Of a DNA stretch of 64,000 nt, positions 37,222-48,892 are shown piece after piece. The notes below the pieces were generated by a model, which saw nothing but the letters and a program-made list of their open reading frames with translations, ran no database searches and was not told the DNA's origin. Within the stretch, counting starts at the first letter, position 1, and each line of letters starts with the position of its first letter. This DNA is from Streptomyces xantholiticus (GTDB lineage: Bacteria; Actinomycetota; Actinomycetes; Streptomycetales; Streptomycetaceae). Location of the stretch: positions 124,001 through 188,000 of the forward strand of contig NZ_BMWB01000001.1 of NCBI RefSeq assembly GCF_014651015.1, given 5' to 3'. The translations under genes and the position numbers were made by a program.

Positions 37222-39294
37222 TCACAGCGGGGACCGGTCCGGCATCAGGAATTCGCACCACACGCACTTGCCGCTGCCGCGTGACTCGACGCCCCAGCTG
37301 TCGGACAGCCGATCCACCAGCATCAGACCCCGGCCGGAGACGCCCGTCACGCCCGGCTCGCGCCGACGCGGCAGCGCGCTGGAGCGGTCCTCGACCTCGA
37401 CCCGCAGGCGCCGTTCCTGGCCGGTCGGCACCCGTACCGTGACGATCGCGCCGCCGTCGGTGTGCATCAGCGCGTTCGTGATCAGCTCGTCGGCGGCCAG
37501 CTCGATCTCGTCCGCGCGGTGGCGGGCCCCCCACGCCCCCACGGCGGTGCGGACCATGTGGCGGGCCGAATGCAAGGCCTCGGGGTCGCCCTGGGCGACG
37601 TGCTGCTGGAGGCGGCCGCCGGCCCGGGCGGCGTAGGCGCCCTTGCGGCGCAGCAGCAGGAGCGCCACGTCGTCGTCGCCGCCGCGTTCGTCGACCACTT
37701 CGCAGAGCCGGTCGGCCAGCAGCTGGAGATCGCGCGGGCCACTGTGGACCAACTCGGACAGCAGCTGCATCCCGTCGTCGAGGTCCGCGCCCGGCTGTTC
37801 GACGAGGCCGTCGGTGTACAGCACCAGTGTCTGTCCCGGGTCCAGCTCGACGGTGCCGACCGGGTACTCCAGGCGGCCGAACTCCGCGGAGAGCCCCAGC
37901 GGCAGACCGCCTTGGAGGGCCAGCCGGCGGCAGCTGCCGTCGGGCTCCCTGATCAGCGGGTCCACGTGCCCGGCCCGGACCGCCTGCACCACCCCGGTCG
38001 ACAGATCCACCTCGGCGTAGGTGCAGGTCGCGAACCGGTCTGTGTCCAGCTCGTGCAGGAAGACGGAGGCGCGGGCCATCACGGTGGCGGGCGTGTGGCC
38101 CTCGGCGGCGTAGGCACGCAGGACGATGCGCAGCTGTCCCATCACGGCGGCCGCGTGCGTGTCGTGTCCCTGTACGTCCCCGATGACCGCCCCGACGCGG
38201 CCGCCGGGCAGCGCGATGATGTCGTACCAGTCGCCGCCGATGTCCCTGCCGAACCGCGCGGAACGGTAGCGCACCGCGATCTGCGCACCCGGCACCTGGG
38301 GGATCCGCCGCGGCAGCATGGCCTGTTGCAGACCCTCGGCGAGATCGTGCTCCTGCTCGTACAGCACAGCGCGCTGGAGGCTCTGCGCGATGCTGCTGCC
38401 GAGCGCGACCAGCAGATTGCGCTCCTCGGCGCTGAAGGCGGTCTTGTCGCGGTAGAGCAGGCCGAGCGCTCCGATGGGGCGGGCCTGCGCTATCAGCGGC
38501 AGATAGGCGGCGGCGGAGATGCCGAGTCCCCTGATGTGCGGCCACAGGGTCGGGTAGGACCGGGCGAAGTCGGCCTTCGACTCGATGAAGCGGGGGATGA
38601 GCGTGCGCACCACTTCGCTCATCGGGTACTGCTCGTCGACCCTGGTGTAGCGGGTGCCCGGCACGAAGGAGCCCTCCGGGCCCTCCGCCACGAGGTGGAT
38701 CCGGCCGGACTCGAGGAGTCCCATGACGAGGCTGGTGGCGCCGAGGTGTTCCAGACCGTGGGAGTTCTTGAGCAGTTCGATGACGTCCTGCACGGTCCGC
38801 GCGTGGGCGAGGGCGGCGGTGGTGCTCTCGACGACGCTGGTCTGTCTGCGGCGTTCGAGGTCGACCTCGACATGGGTGGCGGAGTCGGTGAGCTCCTGGG
38901 TGGCGTCCCTGACGATCCCGATGATGCGCACCGGGCGGCCGGTCTCGTCCCGCCGTACGCAGGCCTGGGTGTGCGTCCAACGCAGATTGCCGTCGCGGCA
39001 CCGGATGCGGAAGTAGGCGCCGTAGTTGTCGTTCCCGTTCTTCAGGGCCTGGGCCACCAAGGAGTCGAGACGGACGGCTTCGTCGGCGGGTACCCGGACT
39101 CCCAGGTTCTCCGGGCGACCGTCGTACTCGTCCGGGCGCAGGTCGAACACCTCGAGGCCGGGCCCGTCCATGTGCATCAGCCCGCTGGTGAGGTCCCAGT
39201 CGAAGGTGCCCATCCGGTTGAGGATGAGACTCACATCCGCGTGCGCCGGCCAGTCGTCGGGGAGCGACAGGGCACCCGCTGCCCGATCAGCCAT
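37222..39294 (-). CDS. SpoIIE-type PP2C phosphatase with PAS, GAF and ATPase domains
   Basis: A 690-aa cytoplasmic signalling protein. PAS (about 20-135, WDLTSGLMHMDG), GAF (about 160-310), SpoIIE/PP2C phosphatase (about 330-545, GGDWYDIIALPGGRVGAVIG and the TLVLYTDGLVE motif), and a C-terminal HATPase of the anti-sigma type (about 560-685, ELAADELITNALMHTDGG, GVSGRGLMLVD). It could both dephosphorylate an anti-anti-sigma protein and phosphorylate one, the chemistry of SigB/SigF-type partner switching. No STAS gene is in the window, so the partner is elsewhere. Metal-site Asp residues look intact. Confidence 0.92.
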   Translation of the reverse strand: MADRAAGALSLPDDWPAHADVSLILNRMGTFDWDLTSGLMHMDGPGLEVFDLRPDEYDGRPENLGVRVPADEAVRLDSLVAQALKNGNDNYGAYFRIRCRDGNLRWTHTQACVRRDETGRPVRIIGIVRDATQELTDSATHVEVDLERRRQTSVVESTTAALAHARTVQDVIELLKNSHGLEHLGATSLVMGLLESGRIHLVAEGPEGSFVPGTRYTRVDEQYPMSEVVRTLIPRFIESKADFARSYPTLWPHIRGLGISAAAYLPLIAQARPIGALGLLYRDKTAFSAEERNLLVALGSSIAQSLQRAVLYEQEHDLAEGLQQAMLPRRIPQVPGAQIAVRYRSARFGRDIGGDWYDIIALPGGRVGAVIGDVQGHDTHAAAVMGQLRIVLRAYAAEGHTPATVMARASVFLHELDTDRFATCTYAEVDLSTGVVQAVRAGHVDPLIREPDGSCRRLALQGGLPLGLSAEFGRLEYPVGTVELDPGQTLVLYTDGLVEQPGADLDDGMQLLSELVHSGPRDLQLLADRLCEVVDERGGDDDVALLLLRRKGAYAARAGGRLQQHVAQGDPEALHSARHMVRTAVGAWGARHRADEIELAADELITNALMHTDGGAIVTVRVPTGQERRLRVEVEDRSSALPRRREPGVTGVSGRGLMLVDRLSDSWGVESRGSGKCVWCEFLMPDRSPL

Positions 39295-39358
39295 GGGGCT
39301 ACTCTGTCATGATTTGTCCGAGTGCACGAGCTGTCGGACGAGGGCCCTGTGCGGCGGA

Positions 39359-40471
39359 TCAGCGCTGGAGCGCATCCCCCTCCGCAGGGAATTCCGGCGC
39401 CGGACCGTACGGCTCGACCGGTTCGGGCAGGACCGGATCCGCCCCTGCCCCGCCGTCCGCCCCCATGCCGGGCCCGGGGTCGGCGGGCTCGGGTTCCATC
39501 AGGTCCGGCCCCCCTTGAACCGGGTCCGGGGGGAGGTCGGGCTGGGGAGCGGCGGGCAGATCGGGCCCTACGGGCGGAGCGGGCGGCACGGCCTGCGGCT
39601 CGCCGGCCGGCGGGGGTGGGCTCGCGCCTTCCGCGCCCGCGGAGTCGGCGGCCCCGTCCTGTTCGGTGCGGCCTGGGTCGGCGAAGACCTGCGCGGGGTC
39701 CACGGGTGGGAGCGACGCGGGCCGGGCGTCGTCCGCGCCGTCGGTGCCGGTGGGGCGCTCGATCCAGCCACTGTCGACGACGCTCACGAGCAAAAGGTTG
39801 TTGACGGGCTGCCCCGCCGGCTTGATGACGAGCGTCCGGTCGGCGCGGTAACCGGGCCACGCCTTGCCCTTGGTGACAGTGGCGGCTCTGGCCGCCACCG
39901 GCTCCTTCAGCGGTGCGCCGGAGGCGCACCGCACTCGCGGGGCACCGTACTGGTCGACCAGGATCGCCGTACCGGCCTGGAGAACCGCCTGCCGGGCGAC
40001 CGCCGAGCCGTCGTGGAAGCCGTGGCCCGTGACGCGGATGTCGGCGCGCAGCACGACGGGGGTCAGGCCGCGCAGATGGGCGGCGACGCCCGACCGTTCG
40101 ACCTCCGCCGCCTCGGCGAAGGCGCGAGCCTTGTCCCTGTCCGCGGCCAGCAGGCCGGCCTGCCGCGCGACGTCACAGTCGCCCACCTGCTGAGTGCCCG
40201 CGTACAGGCCCGGCGTCGCGCCCGACAAGGTGCGCAGCGTCACCCCGCTCCCGGACGGACTCTTCGGCGCGCTCGCGACGGGCGGCAGCGCCGGCGGCGC
40301 TCCGGGGGTGACGGTCGATGCCGTGAAGGGCTCCGGCCCCGCCGAGGCGGACGGCAGAAGGAGGATCTCCTCCTGTCCCGCCCCCTCGCTCTCGCCACTA
40401 CAGCCGGCGGCCAGCGGCGCCACGCACAGCACGGCGACCGCCGCGTACAGACCACGCATCGGTGAGCGCAC
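39359..40471 (-). CDS. Lipoprotein with DUF6777-type domain and proline-rich tail
   Basis: A 370-aa lipoprotein. The signal peptide ends in PLAAGC. A globular domain (about 65-235) begins TLRTLSGATPGLYAGTQQVG and contains VVLRADIRVTGHGFH and the pair of cysteines expected in the DUF6777 group; I name it from memory of the family, with moderate certainty. The last 110 residues are Pro/Gly/Asp-rich and disordered. The start at 40471 (GTG) has AGGAG 6 bases upstream; a later ATG at 40459 is possible. It is divergent from a three-gene operon. Confidence 0.72.
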   Translation of the reverse strand: MRSPMRGLYAAVAVLCVAPLAAGCSGESEGAGQEEILLLPSASAGPEPFTASTVTPGAPPALPPVASAPKSPSGSGVTLRTLSGATPGLYAGTQQVGDCDVARQAGLLAADRDKARAFAEAAEVERSGVAAHLRGLTPVVLRADIRVTGHGFHDGSAVARQAVLQAGTAILVDQYGAPRVRCASGAPLKEPVAARAATVTKGKAWPGYRADRTLVIKPAGQPVNNLLLVSVVDSGWIERPTGTDGADDARPASLPPVDPAQVFADPGRTEQDGAADSAGAEGASPPPPAGEPQAVPPAPPVGPDLPAAPQPDLPPDPVQGGPDLMEPEPADPGPGMGADGGAGADPVLPEPVEPYGPAPEFPAEGDALQR

Positions 40472-40539
40472 CACGATCTCCTGCCTCCGCAACTCGAGAT
40501 GTCCCTCAATTTCTGACGGCTCATCACGAAGAACGCGAC

Positions 40540-40553
40540 TTGAACGCGTTCAG
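40540..40553. promoter_or_regulatory. TetR-type operator 1 upstream of the YndJ operon
   Basis: TTGAAC-GC-GTTCAG, a 12-base perfect palindrome (TGAACGCGTTCA) with one mismatch at its outer edge. It covers a TTGAAC that could serve as a -35 box for CATAGG around 40561. Fits the T-N2-AAC-N2-GTT-N2-A layout of KstR-like regulators. Confidence 0.5.
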
Positions 40554-40582
40554 TTCACCGCATAGGCTCGGCGGCGAGGAGT

Positions 40583-40596
40583 TTGAACACGTTCAA
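40583..40596. promoter_or_regulatory. TetR-type operator 2 upstream of the YndJ operon
   Basis: TTGAAC-AC-GTTCAA, palindromic except for the two central bases. It lies 43 bases (centre to centre, about four helical turns) from operator 1 and 18 bases before the ATG of the first gene, so bound protein would block the transcript. Confidence 0.55.
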
Positions 40597-40613
40597 TCGA
40601 TGGGGGGCGTGAC

Positions 40614-41441
40614 ATGTTCGTACTGGTCAACCTGATCGTCATGCTAGGAATACTGTTCGTCGTGCCCGCGGGGCTGCATCTGGTGGACCCCGTACGGCTC
40701 GCGCCCGTTCGGCGGATCTGGCCGCTCTTCGCCATCCCCGGTGCGGTCGCGCTCTGGCTGCCGCGAGGGGGCGCCGCAGCCGCGCTCGCCGTCGTCTACG
40801 CGCTCGGCACGCTGGTCCTGGCCGCCGAGGCAGCCCGGCGGCTCGCCGCCACCCGCTCGCTCGTGCCCGGCGAGATCGCGGTGCTGACCGCCTTGGTCAC
40901 ACCGTCCGTCGCAGGGCTCGCACTGGTGGCGGAGCGCACCGGTCATGAACTGTTCGGCTTCACACTGCCGATCCTGGCGCTGACCGTGCCGCACTTCCAC
41001 TTCGCCGGCTTCGCCGCCGCGCTCGTCGCCGGCCTGGTCTGCGGCCGGGCCGGCGGACCGCTCGCGCGCTTCGCCGCACTCAGTGTGCCGGTCGGCACGC
41101 TGACCGTCCTCGGTGGCTACTTCGTGGACGACTGGGCCGAACTCGCCGGCGCGCTGGTGCTGACCGCGGGCATGTGGGCCGTGGCCCTGGTCACCTGGGA
41201 CGACATCCGGGGCGCGGAGCGCGACCGTTCGACCCGGGCACTGCTGGCCGTCTCCGCGGTCGTGCTGGTGGTGACGATGCTGCTGGCACTGAGCTGGGCG
41301 GTCGGCGAGGCAGCGGACCTCCCTCACCCCGACCTGACATGGATGGCCGCCACACACGGCCTCGGCAACGCCCTCGGCTTCGCGCTCTGCTCGGTGCTGG
41401 CCTGGCGAAGGATCAAGGAAATGAAGGAGAGTGCCGTATGA
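40614..41441 (+). CDS. YndJ-family membrane protein
   Basis: A 275-aa protein with about eight transmembrane segments, from NLIVMLGILFVVPAGLHLVD at the start to MAATHGLGNALGFALCSVL near the end; HFHFAGFAAALVAGLVCG with its HxH motif is characteristic of the YndJ family, known from Bacillus and many actinobacteria. Function unknown. Overlaps the DUF1990 gene by ATGA, and is first in a three-gene operon with twin operator palindromes upstream. Confidence 0.85.
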   Translation: MFVLVNLIVMLGILFVVPAGLHLVDPVRLAPVRRIWPLFAIPGAVALWLPRGGAAAALAVVYALGTLVLAAEAARRLAATRSLVPGEIAVLTALVTPSVAGLALVAERTGHELFGFTLPILALTVPHFHFAGFAAALVAGLVCGRAGGPLARFAALSVPVGTLTVLGGYFVDDWAELAGALVLTAGMWAVALVTWDDIRGAERDRSTRALLAVSAVVLVVTMLLALSWAVGEAADLPHPDLTWMAATHGLGNALGFALCSVLAWRRIKEMKESAV

Positions 41442-41968
41442 GCTCCGCACGCCGGAACACCGCCCGCAGCCTCGCCTACCCCGAGGTCGGTGCGACGAGG
41501 CACGGCCCCCTCCCGGTCGGCTACCACCACCTGCACCACACCGCCCGGATCGGCACCGGGCGGGCCGTCTTCGAGGCGGCGGGCAGCGCCGTCACGACCT
41601 GGCGGATGCACCGTGCGTCGGGGGCCGGAATGCGGGCGTCGGCGGAGCGCGCCGGGCCCGGGGTGCGGGTCGAGGTCTCGGTGGGCATCGGGCCGTTGCG
41701 CATCGCCGCCCCCTGCGAGGTGATCTGGTCGGTGTACGACGAGGACCGCACCGGTTTCGGGTACGGCACGCTCACCGGCCATCCCGAGCTGGGCGAGGAG
41801 TCGTTCACCGTCGACCTGCGTGACGACGGCTCCGTGTGGTTCACCGTGCTCGCGTTCAGCCGGCCCGCGGTCTGGTACAGCCGGCTCGGCGGCCCGCTCG
41901 TGCCTGTGCTGCAGTGCTGGTACGCACGGCGGCTGGGCAACACGCTGCGGCGGATCGCGGCGGGCTGA
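41438..41968 (+). CDS. DUF1990 family protein
   Basis: A 176-aa soluble protein. The start lies in the ATGA overlap of YndJ, with AAGGAG 9 bases upstream. SLAYPEVGATRHGPLPVGYH with HHLHHTARIGTGRAVFEA and the end of the domain VWFTVLAFSRPAVWYSRLGG match the DUF1990 fold, a small steroidogenic-lipid-transfer-like alpha/beta barrel by general structure, whose ligand is unknown. YndJ and DUF1990 are frequently neighbours or fused. Confidence 0.86.
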   Translation: MSSARRNTARSLAYPEVGATRHGPLPVGYHHLHHTARIGTGRAVFEAAGSAVTTWRMHRASGAGMRASAERAGPGVRVEVSVGIGPLRIAAPCEVIWSVYDEDRTGFGYGTLTGHPELGEESFTVDLRDDGSVWFTVLAFSRPAVWYSRLGGPLVPVLQCWYARRLGNTLRRIAAG

Positions 41969-41997
41969 CACCGGGCCGCAGGCCGATACTGAAAGGG

Positions 41998-43404
41998 ATG
42001 GAGTGGTTCGGCGACGACGCTTACTGGCTGAGCCGGCTGGTCTTCCAGCGGGCTCTCGCCGCCGTGTATCTCGTTGCCTTCCTCGCCGCCGCGCTGCAGT
42101 TCAGGGCGCTGATCGGTGAGCGCGGCATGCTGCCCGTGCCGGCCTTCCTGCGCCGCGTGCCATGGCGCGACGCACCGACCCTCTTCCGGCTGCACTACTC
42201 CGACCGCTTCTTCGCCCTGGTCGCCTGGACCGGATGCCTGATCTCCGCGGCCCTGGTCGCGGGAGCGGCCGACCGGCTCCCACTAGGGGTCGCGATGGCC
42301 TGGTGGGCGGTGCTGTGGCTGCTGTACCTCTCCATCGTCAACGTCGGCCAGACCTGGTACGGCTTCGGATGGGAGTCGCTGCTGCTGGAGACCGGATTCC
42401 TCGCCGTCTTCCTCGGCAACGAAAGCGTCCAGCCGCCGGTGCTGGTGCTGTGGCTGCTGCGCTGGTTGCTGTTCCGGGTGGAGTTCGGGGCGGGGCTCAT
42501 CAAGGTCCGCGGGGACGCCTGCTGGCGTGACCTGACCTGCCTCTACTTCCACCATGAGACACAGCCGATGCCCGGCCCGCTGAGCCGGCTCTTCCACCTT
42601 CTGCCCCGGCCCGCGCACCGGGTCGAGGCGGCAGCCAACCACGTGGTCCAACTCGGCGTGCCCGTGCTGTTGTTCACCCCGCAGCCGGTGGCGAGCGTTG
42701 CCGCGGCGTTGATCGTGGTGACCCAGTTGTGGCTCGTACTGTCGGGCAACTTCGCCTGGCTGAACTGGCTCACGATCGTGCTCGCCCTGTCCGCGGTCGA
42801 CGGCTCGCTCGTCGCCGGCGAGCACCCCCTGCCCGGTGCGGCGCTCTGGTACCGGATCGTGGTGATCGCCGTGACCGCACTGGTGCTGGTCCTCAGCTAC
42901 CGCCCGGCGCGCAACCTGCTCTCGAAGCGGCAGGCCATGAACCGCTCCTACGACTCGCTGCACCTGGTCAACTCCTACGGCGCGTTCGGCACCGTGGGCC
43001 GCATCCGCCAGGAACTGGTGGTGGAAGGGACGGACGAGCGGACGATCCACAAGGGCACCGTCTGGCGGGAGTACGAGTTCAAGGGCAAACCGGGCGACGT
43101 GCGCCGGCTGCCGCGCCAGTACGCCCCGTACCATCTGCGGCTCGACTGGATGATGTGGTTCGCCGCGCTCTCCCCCGCCTACGCGCGGTCGTGGTTCCTG
43201 CCGTTCGTGGAGCGGCTGCTCGAAGGCGACCGGGCCACGCTCCGGCTGCTGCGCGGCAACCCCTTCCAGGACGCGCCGCCCGTGCATGTACGGGCGCGGC
43301 TCTACCACTACCGGTTCACGACCCTGCGCGAGCGGCGGGAGACCGGTGCGCGGTGGCACCGCACCTTCGTACGCGAGTTCCTGGCGCCGACGCGGCTTTC
43401 GTGA
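41998..43404 (+). CDS. Lipase maturation factor family membrane protein
   Basis: A 468-aa integral membrane protein of the LMF1/LMF2-like family: about eight hydrophobic segments between residues 15 and 305, and conserved stretches ETGFLAVFLG, LRWLLFRVEFGAGLIKVRGD and LVNSYGAFGTVGRIRQELVV followed by EYEFKGKPGD. In animals the homologue helps fold lipases; the bacterial role is not known. AAAGGG lies just before the ATG. It ends the YndJ-DUF1990 operon. Confidence 0.88.
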   Translation: MEWFGDDAYWLSRLVFQRALAAVYLVAFLAAALQFRALIGERGMLPVPAFLRRVPWRDAPTLFRLHYSDRFFALVAWTGCLISAALVAGAADRLPLGVAMAWWAVLWLLYLSIVNVGQTWYGFGWESLLLETGFLAVFLGNESVQPPVLVLWLLRWLLFRVEFGAGLIKVRGDACWRDLTCLYFHHETQPMPGPLSRLFHLLPRPAHRVEAAANHVVQLGVPVLLFTPQPVASVAAALIVVTQLWLVLSGNFAWLNWLTIVLALSAVDGSLVAGEHPLPGAALWYRIVVIAVTALVLVLSYRPARNLLSKRQAMNRSYDSLHLVNSYGAFGTVGRIRQELVVEGTDERTIHKGTVWREYEFKGKPGDVRRLPRQYAPYHLRLDWMMWFAALSPAYARSWFLPFVERLLEGDRATLRLLRGNPFQDAPPVHVRARLYHYRFTTLRERRETGARWHRTFVREFLAPTRLS

Positions 43405-43484
43405 ACCGCCGGACACGCCCTCGGGAGGGGCTGCGTCAGCCGTGTGCCCCCTGCCGGGCGGGCAGGGGGCACAGGAAGCGCTGG

Positions 43485-43655
43485 TCAGTCGATGCCCGGC
43501 AGGATGTGCGGTTCGGCGAGGTCCTCCTCGTATCCGGCGAGCCGGATCGGGGCCGAGCGGGCCCAGACCTCGAGATTGCGGATTTCCTCGGCCTTGCCGG
43601 CCCGTTCGCCGCCGCGCTCCGACGGTTGCTGTTCATGCTTCACATCTGGTGTCAC
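43485..43655 (-). CDS. 56-residue small peptide gene with acidic C-terminal signature
   Basis: A short frame starting GTG at 43655 with a strong GAGGAG site 6-8 bases upstream. The 56-residue product has a charged Lys/Glu/Gly-rich front (VTPDVKHEQQPSERGGERAG) and a distinctive second half: EIRNLEVWARSAPIRLAGYE followed by EDLAEPHILPGID. No Cys, no signal peptide, no membrane helix. A polar leader with a compact aromatic/Pro tail is a layout of ribosomally made, modified peptide precursors, but no modifying enzyme is nearby, so it could equally be a small regulatory protein. Identity unknown. Confidence 0.7.
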   Translation of the reverse strand: MTPDVKHEQQPSERGGERAGKAEEIRNLEVWARSAPIRLAGYEEDLAEPHILPGID

Positions 43656-43955
43656 CGCGCACTCCTCTGTGTCGCGTAACTGGGACAGGGCAGTTCGGTC
43701 GCGGTGGCGCCGTCACTCGGGCGGGACCGCAGCCTGGTTGCAGACCTGTCCCAGGACGACCGAAGGGGGTTTGTGGATCCCTTTGGTGGCCGTCCATTCA
43801 CCCCAAGATAACCAAATGAGCGCCGCCGCGCTCGATAGCGCTCCGAAATCCCCTCGATCCAGGCCGATACCGGCCTCCGGAGCGAAACCGACGGCCGGTG
43901 CACCCGTGTCGGGTGCACCGGCCGTGGGAGGTGGTGCCGATGTGCCGTCGGTGGT
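43656..43955. other. Non-coding region between the small peptide gene and the SDR gene
   Basis: No gene. Holds the promoter of the small peptide gene and, at its right end, the terminator hairpin of the SDR gene. Confidence 0.6.
43891..43925 (-). terminator. Strong hairpin after the zinc-ribbon SDR gene
   Basis: A perfect 15-base-pair stem beginning ACGGCCGGTGCACCC with a 5-base GTGTC loop, 31 bases past the stop codon of the SDR gene. Confidence 0.75.
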
Positions 43956-45422
43956 CTACCAATTGGCGGGTGCGTAGTCCTTGAGGAAGCAGCCGTACAG
44001 GTCCTCGCCGTCCTCGCCCCGGACGATCGGGTCGTACACGCGGGCCGCTCCGTCGATGAGGTCGAGAGGAGCGTGGAAACCGGCGTCCGCCAGACGCATC
44101 TTGTCGGGGTGCGGCCGCTCGTCGGTGATCCAGCCGGTGTCGACGGCCGTCATCAGGATGCCGTCCGCCTCGAACATCTCCTGGGCGCTGGTGCGGGTCA
44201 GCATGTTGAGCGCGGCCTTGGCCATGTTGGTGTGCGGGTGGCCCGCGCCCTTGTAGCCGCGACTGAAGACGCCCTCCATCGCCGAGACGTTCACCACGTA
44301 CTTCCGGCGGCCCTGCGCCGCGGCCATCGCCGGACGGAGCCGGCTGATCAGGATGAACGGCGCGGTGGAGTTGCACAGCTGGACCTCGAGCAGTTCCACC
44401 GGGTCGACCTCGGACACGGTCTGGATCCAGCTGTTCGTGTCGTGCAGGTCCGGCACCAGGCCGCCGGCGTCGATGGCCGTGCCCGCCGCGATGCGCTCCA
44501 GGGAGGCGGAGCCGCTGACCAGGGCGAGGTCCGTGACCTCCTGCGCGGTCAGCCCTTCGGCGCCGGACGACGGCAGTGCGGCCACCGACTCGACGGCGCC
44601 ACTGCCGAACGTGCCGATGACCTCGGCGGGCGGCAGCTCGCCGGCCGGCAGCGGCGCCGACTCGGCGACGACCAGCTCCCGGTACGCCTGCGGGGAACGG
44701 CGGACCGTCTGGGCGGCGTTGTTGATCAGGATGTCGAGCGGGCCCTCGGCCGCGACGGAGTCCGCGAGGGCGACGACCTGTGCCGGGTCACGCAGGTCGA
44801 TCCCCACGATCTTGAGGCGGTGGATCCACTCGTCGCTGTCCGGCATCGCCTTGAAGCGGCGGATCGCATCGTTGGGGAAGCGGGTGGTGATGGTGGTGTG
44901 GGCGCCGTCACGCAGCAGGCGCAGCGCGATGTACATGCCGATCTTGGCCCGGCCGCCCGTGAGCAGGGCACGCTTGCCCGACAGGTCGGTACGGGCGTCA
45001 CGGCGGGCACGGTTCTCGGCGGCGCACCGCCGGCACAGCTGGTGGTAGAACGCGTCGACCTCGACGTAGCGCGCCTTGCAGATGTAGCAGGACCGGGGGC
45101 GCCGGAGTACGCCCGCGATGTCCCCCATGCTGGAGGACGACGGCAGCAGGCCCTGCGTCTCGTCGTCGATCCGGGCCGCGGAACCGGTCGCCGTCGCCTC
45201 CGTGACGGCCTTGTCGTGCGCCGTCTTGGCCGCGCGGCGCTCCTGCCGGCGGCGCTGTTTCACCGTCCGGTAGATACCTGCGGTGGCTCGGCGCACCGCG
45301 ATCGCGTCAGGGTGGTCGACCTCGAGTTTGTCGAGCTCTTCGAGCACGCTCAGGCAGACGGCCAGCCGCTCCGGATCGATCCCCGGCCCGTACGCCACCG
45401 GGCTGTCCTCTGTCACCGTCAT
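43956..45422 (-). CDS. Short-chain dehydrogenase-fold protein with zinc ribbon, catalytic Tyr absent
   Basis: A 488-aa protein. Residues 1-100 are helical and charged; a zinc ribbon follows (CYIC and CRRC at Cys112/115/130/133); the SDR Rossmann fold runs from about 145 to 480 with ALLTGGRAKIGMYIALRLLR as the NAD(P) loop and ILINNAAQTVRR as the NNAG-like motif. In the active-site segment the usual Tyr-x3-Lys reads HTNMAK, so Thr398 stands where Tyr is expected while Lys402 and the VNVSAMEG serine remain. An acidic insertion of about 70 residues precedes it. Start 45422 (ATG) follows GAGGAA at 12 bases; GTG at 45446 is possible. Confidence 0.85.
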   Translation of the reverse strand: MTVTEDSPVAYGPGIDPERLAVCLSVLEELDKLEVDHPDAIAVRRATAGIYRTVKQRRRQERRAAKTAHDKAVTEATATGSAARIDDETQGLLPSSSSMGDIAGVLRRPRSCYICKARYVEVDAFYHQLCRRCAAENRARRDARTDLSGKRALLTGGRAKIGMYIALRLLRDGAHTTITTRFPNDAIRRFKAMPDSDEWIHRLKIVGIDLRDPAQVVALADSVAAEGPLDILINNAAQTVRRSPQAYRELVVAESAPLPAGELPPAEVIGTFGSGAVESVAALPSSGAEGLTAQEVTDLALVSGSASLERIAAGTAIDAGGLVPDLHDTNSWIQTVSEVDPVELLEVQLCNSTAPFILISRLRPAMAAAQGRRKYVVNVSAMEGVFSRGYKGAGHPHTNMAKAALNMLTRTSAQEMFEADGILMTAVDTGWITDERPHPDKMRLADAGFHAPLDLIDGAARVYDPIVRGEDGEDLYGCFLKDYAPANW

Positions 45423-46211
45423 TGCTGGTTGCCGTTCCTCGGTCACTCGAATGCCACGTTTCAAAGGCTCGACTTTACTGAGTGTTGGGTTACCGACCAA
45501 ATGACACCCGTCACGTCGCACCCGGCAGCGGGTCGGAGCCGGGCCGGCTTCCGGGGCGGGCCGGCGGACTGGCCGAAATCTGCGAGCAGGGGTCGGTGAT
45601 CGACATCGGCTCGATCCGGTGGCGACCTCCGCAGGGCATCGGCAGCCGCGGCGACCGCTTGCCCCAAGCGTCGCCTGACGGGCCGGCCGTCGGAACGAAC
45701 CCTTCCCATGGCCCGCCGACACCCTGCCGGCTGCCGCAGCTCCGGGAAGCCGCATCCTTTTTGCGCCAGATTTCACAAAGCCCACACACTCACACCGGAG
45801 CGCACCGCACTATGTGATCCGACAGAGCCGAGGTGGCGGCACCGTTGTGGTCCTGCCACTTCTGGGGGGACGGGGCATGCCGGATGGGGGTCCGGCATGC
45901 CCTGTCGGGGAGGGACCACGTTCCGGCGAACCGTCCGTACCACGGCTCTCGCCTCTGCGAATGGACCGCTGCCGGCTCTCGCGGCGCCGGCCGGCGCGCG
46001 CACCCGTCGGAAGGCGGTCTCTCCCTCGTCGGAGAAGCGTGCGGGTGACGGCCGCCGAACGGATACTGGAGACGAGTCGTGTGCACGGTCGACCGCTTCC
46101 CCGGCGGCGTGCCCCCACCCGCAGGGGGACCTGGGTGACGCCCGTACTACTCCGGCAGTAGGAGCAAGTGCCTGCTCAAGAACGACGACGTGGAGGCAGA
46201 AGGGGGACAGG
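45423..46211. other. 789-base region upstream of the DMT transporter
   Basis: No gene on either strand could be supported; the open frames are Arg/Pro/Ser-rich and lack start signals. It contains a strong hairpin in its middle. If transcription of the DMT gene starts far upstream, this would be a long leader. Confidence 0.5.
45873..45902. other. 12-base-pair hairpin in the long gap before the DMT gene
   Basis: GGGCATGCCGGA and TCCGGCATGCCC form a perfect stem with a TGGGGG loop, no U tract behind it. Could be a terminator of the region, a binding site or part of a leader; not assignable. Confidence 0.55.
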
Positions 46212-48892
<2,681 letters not shown>

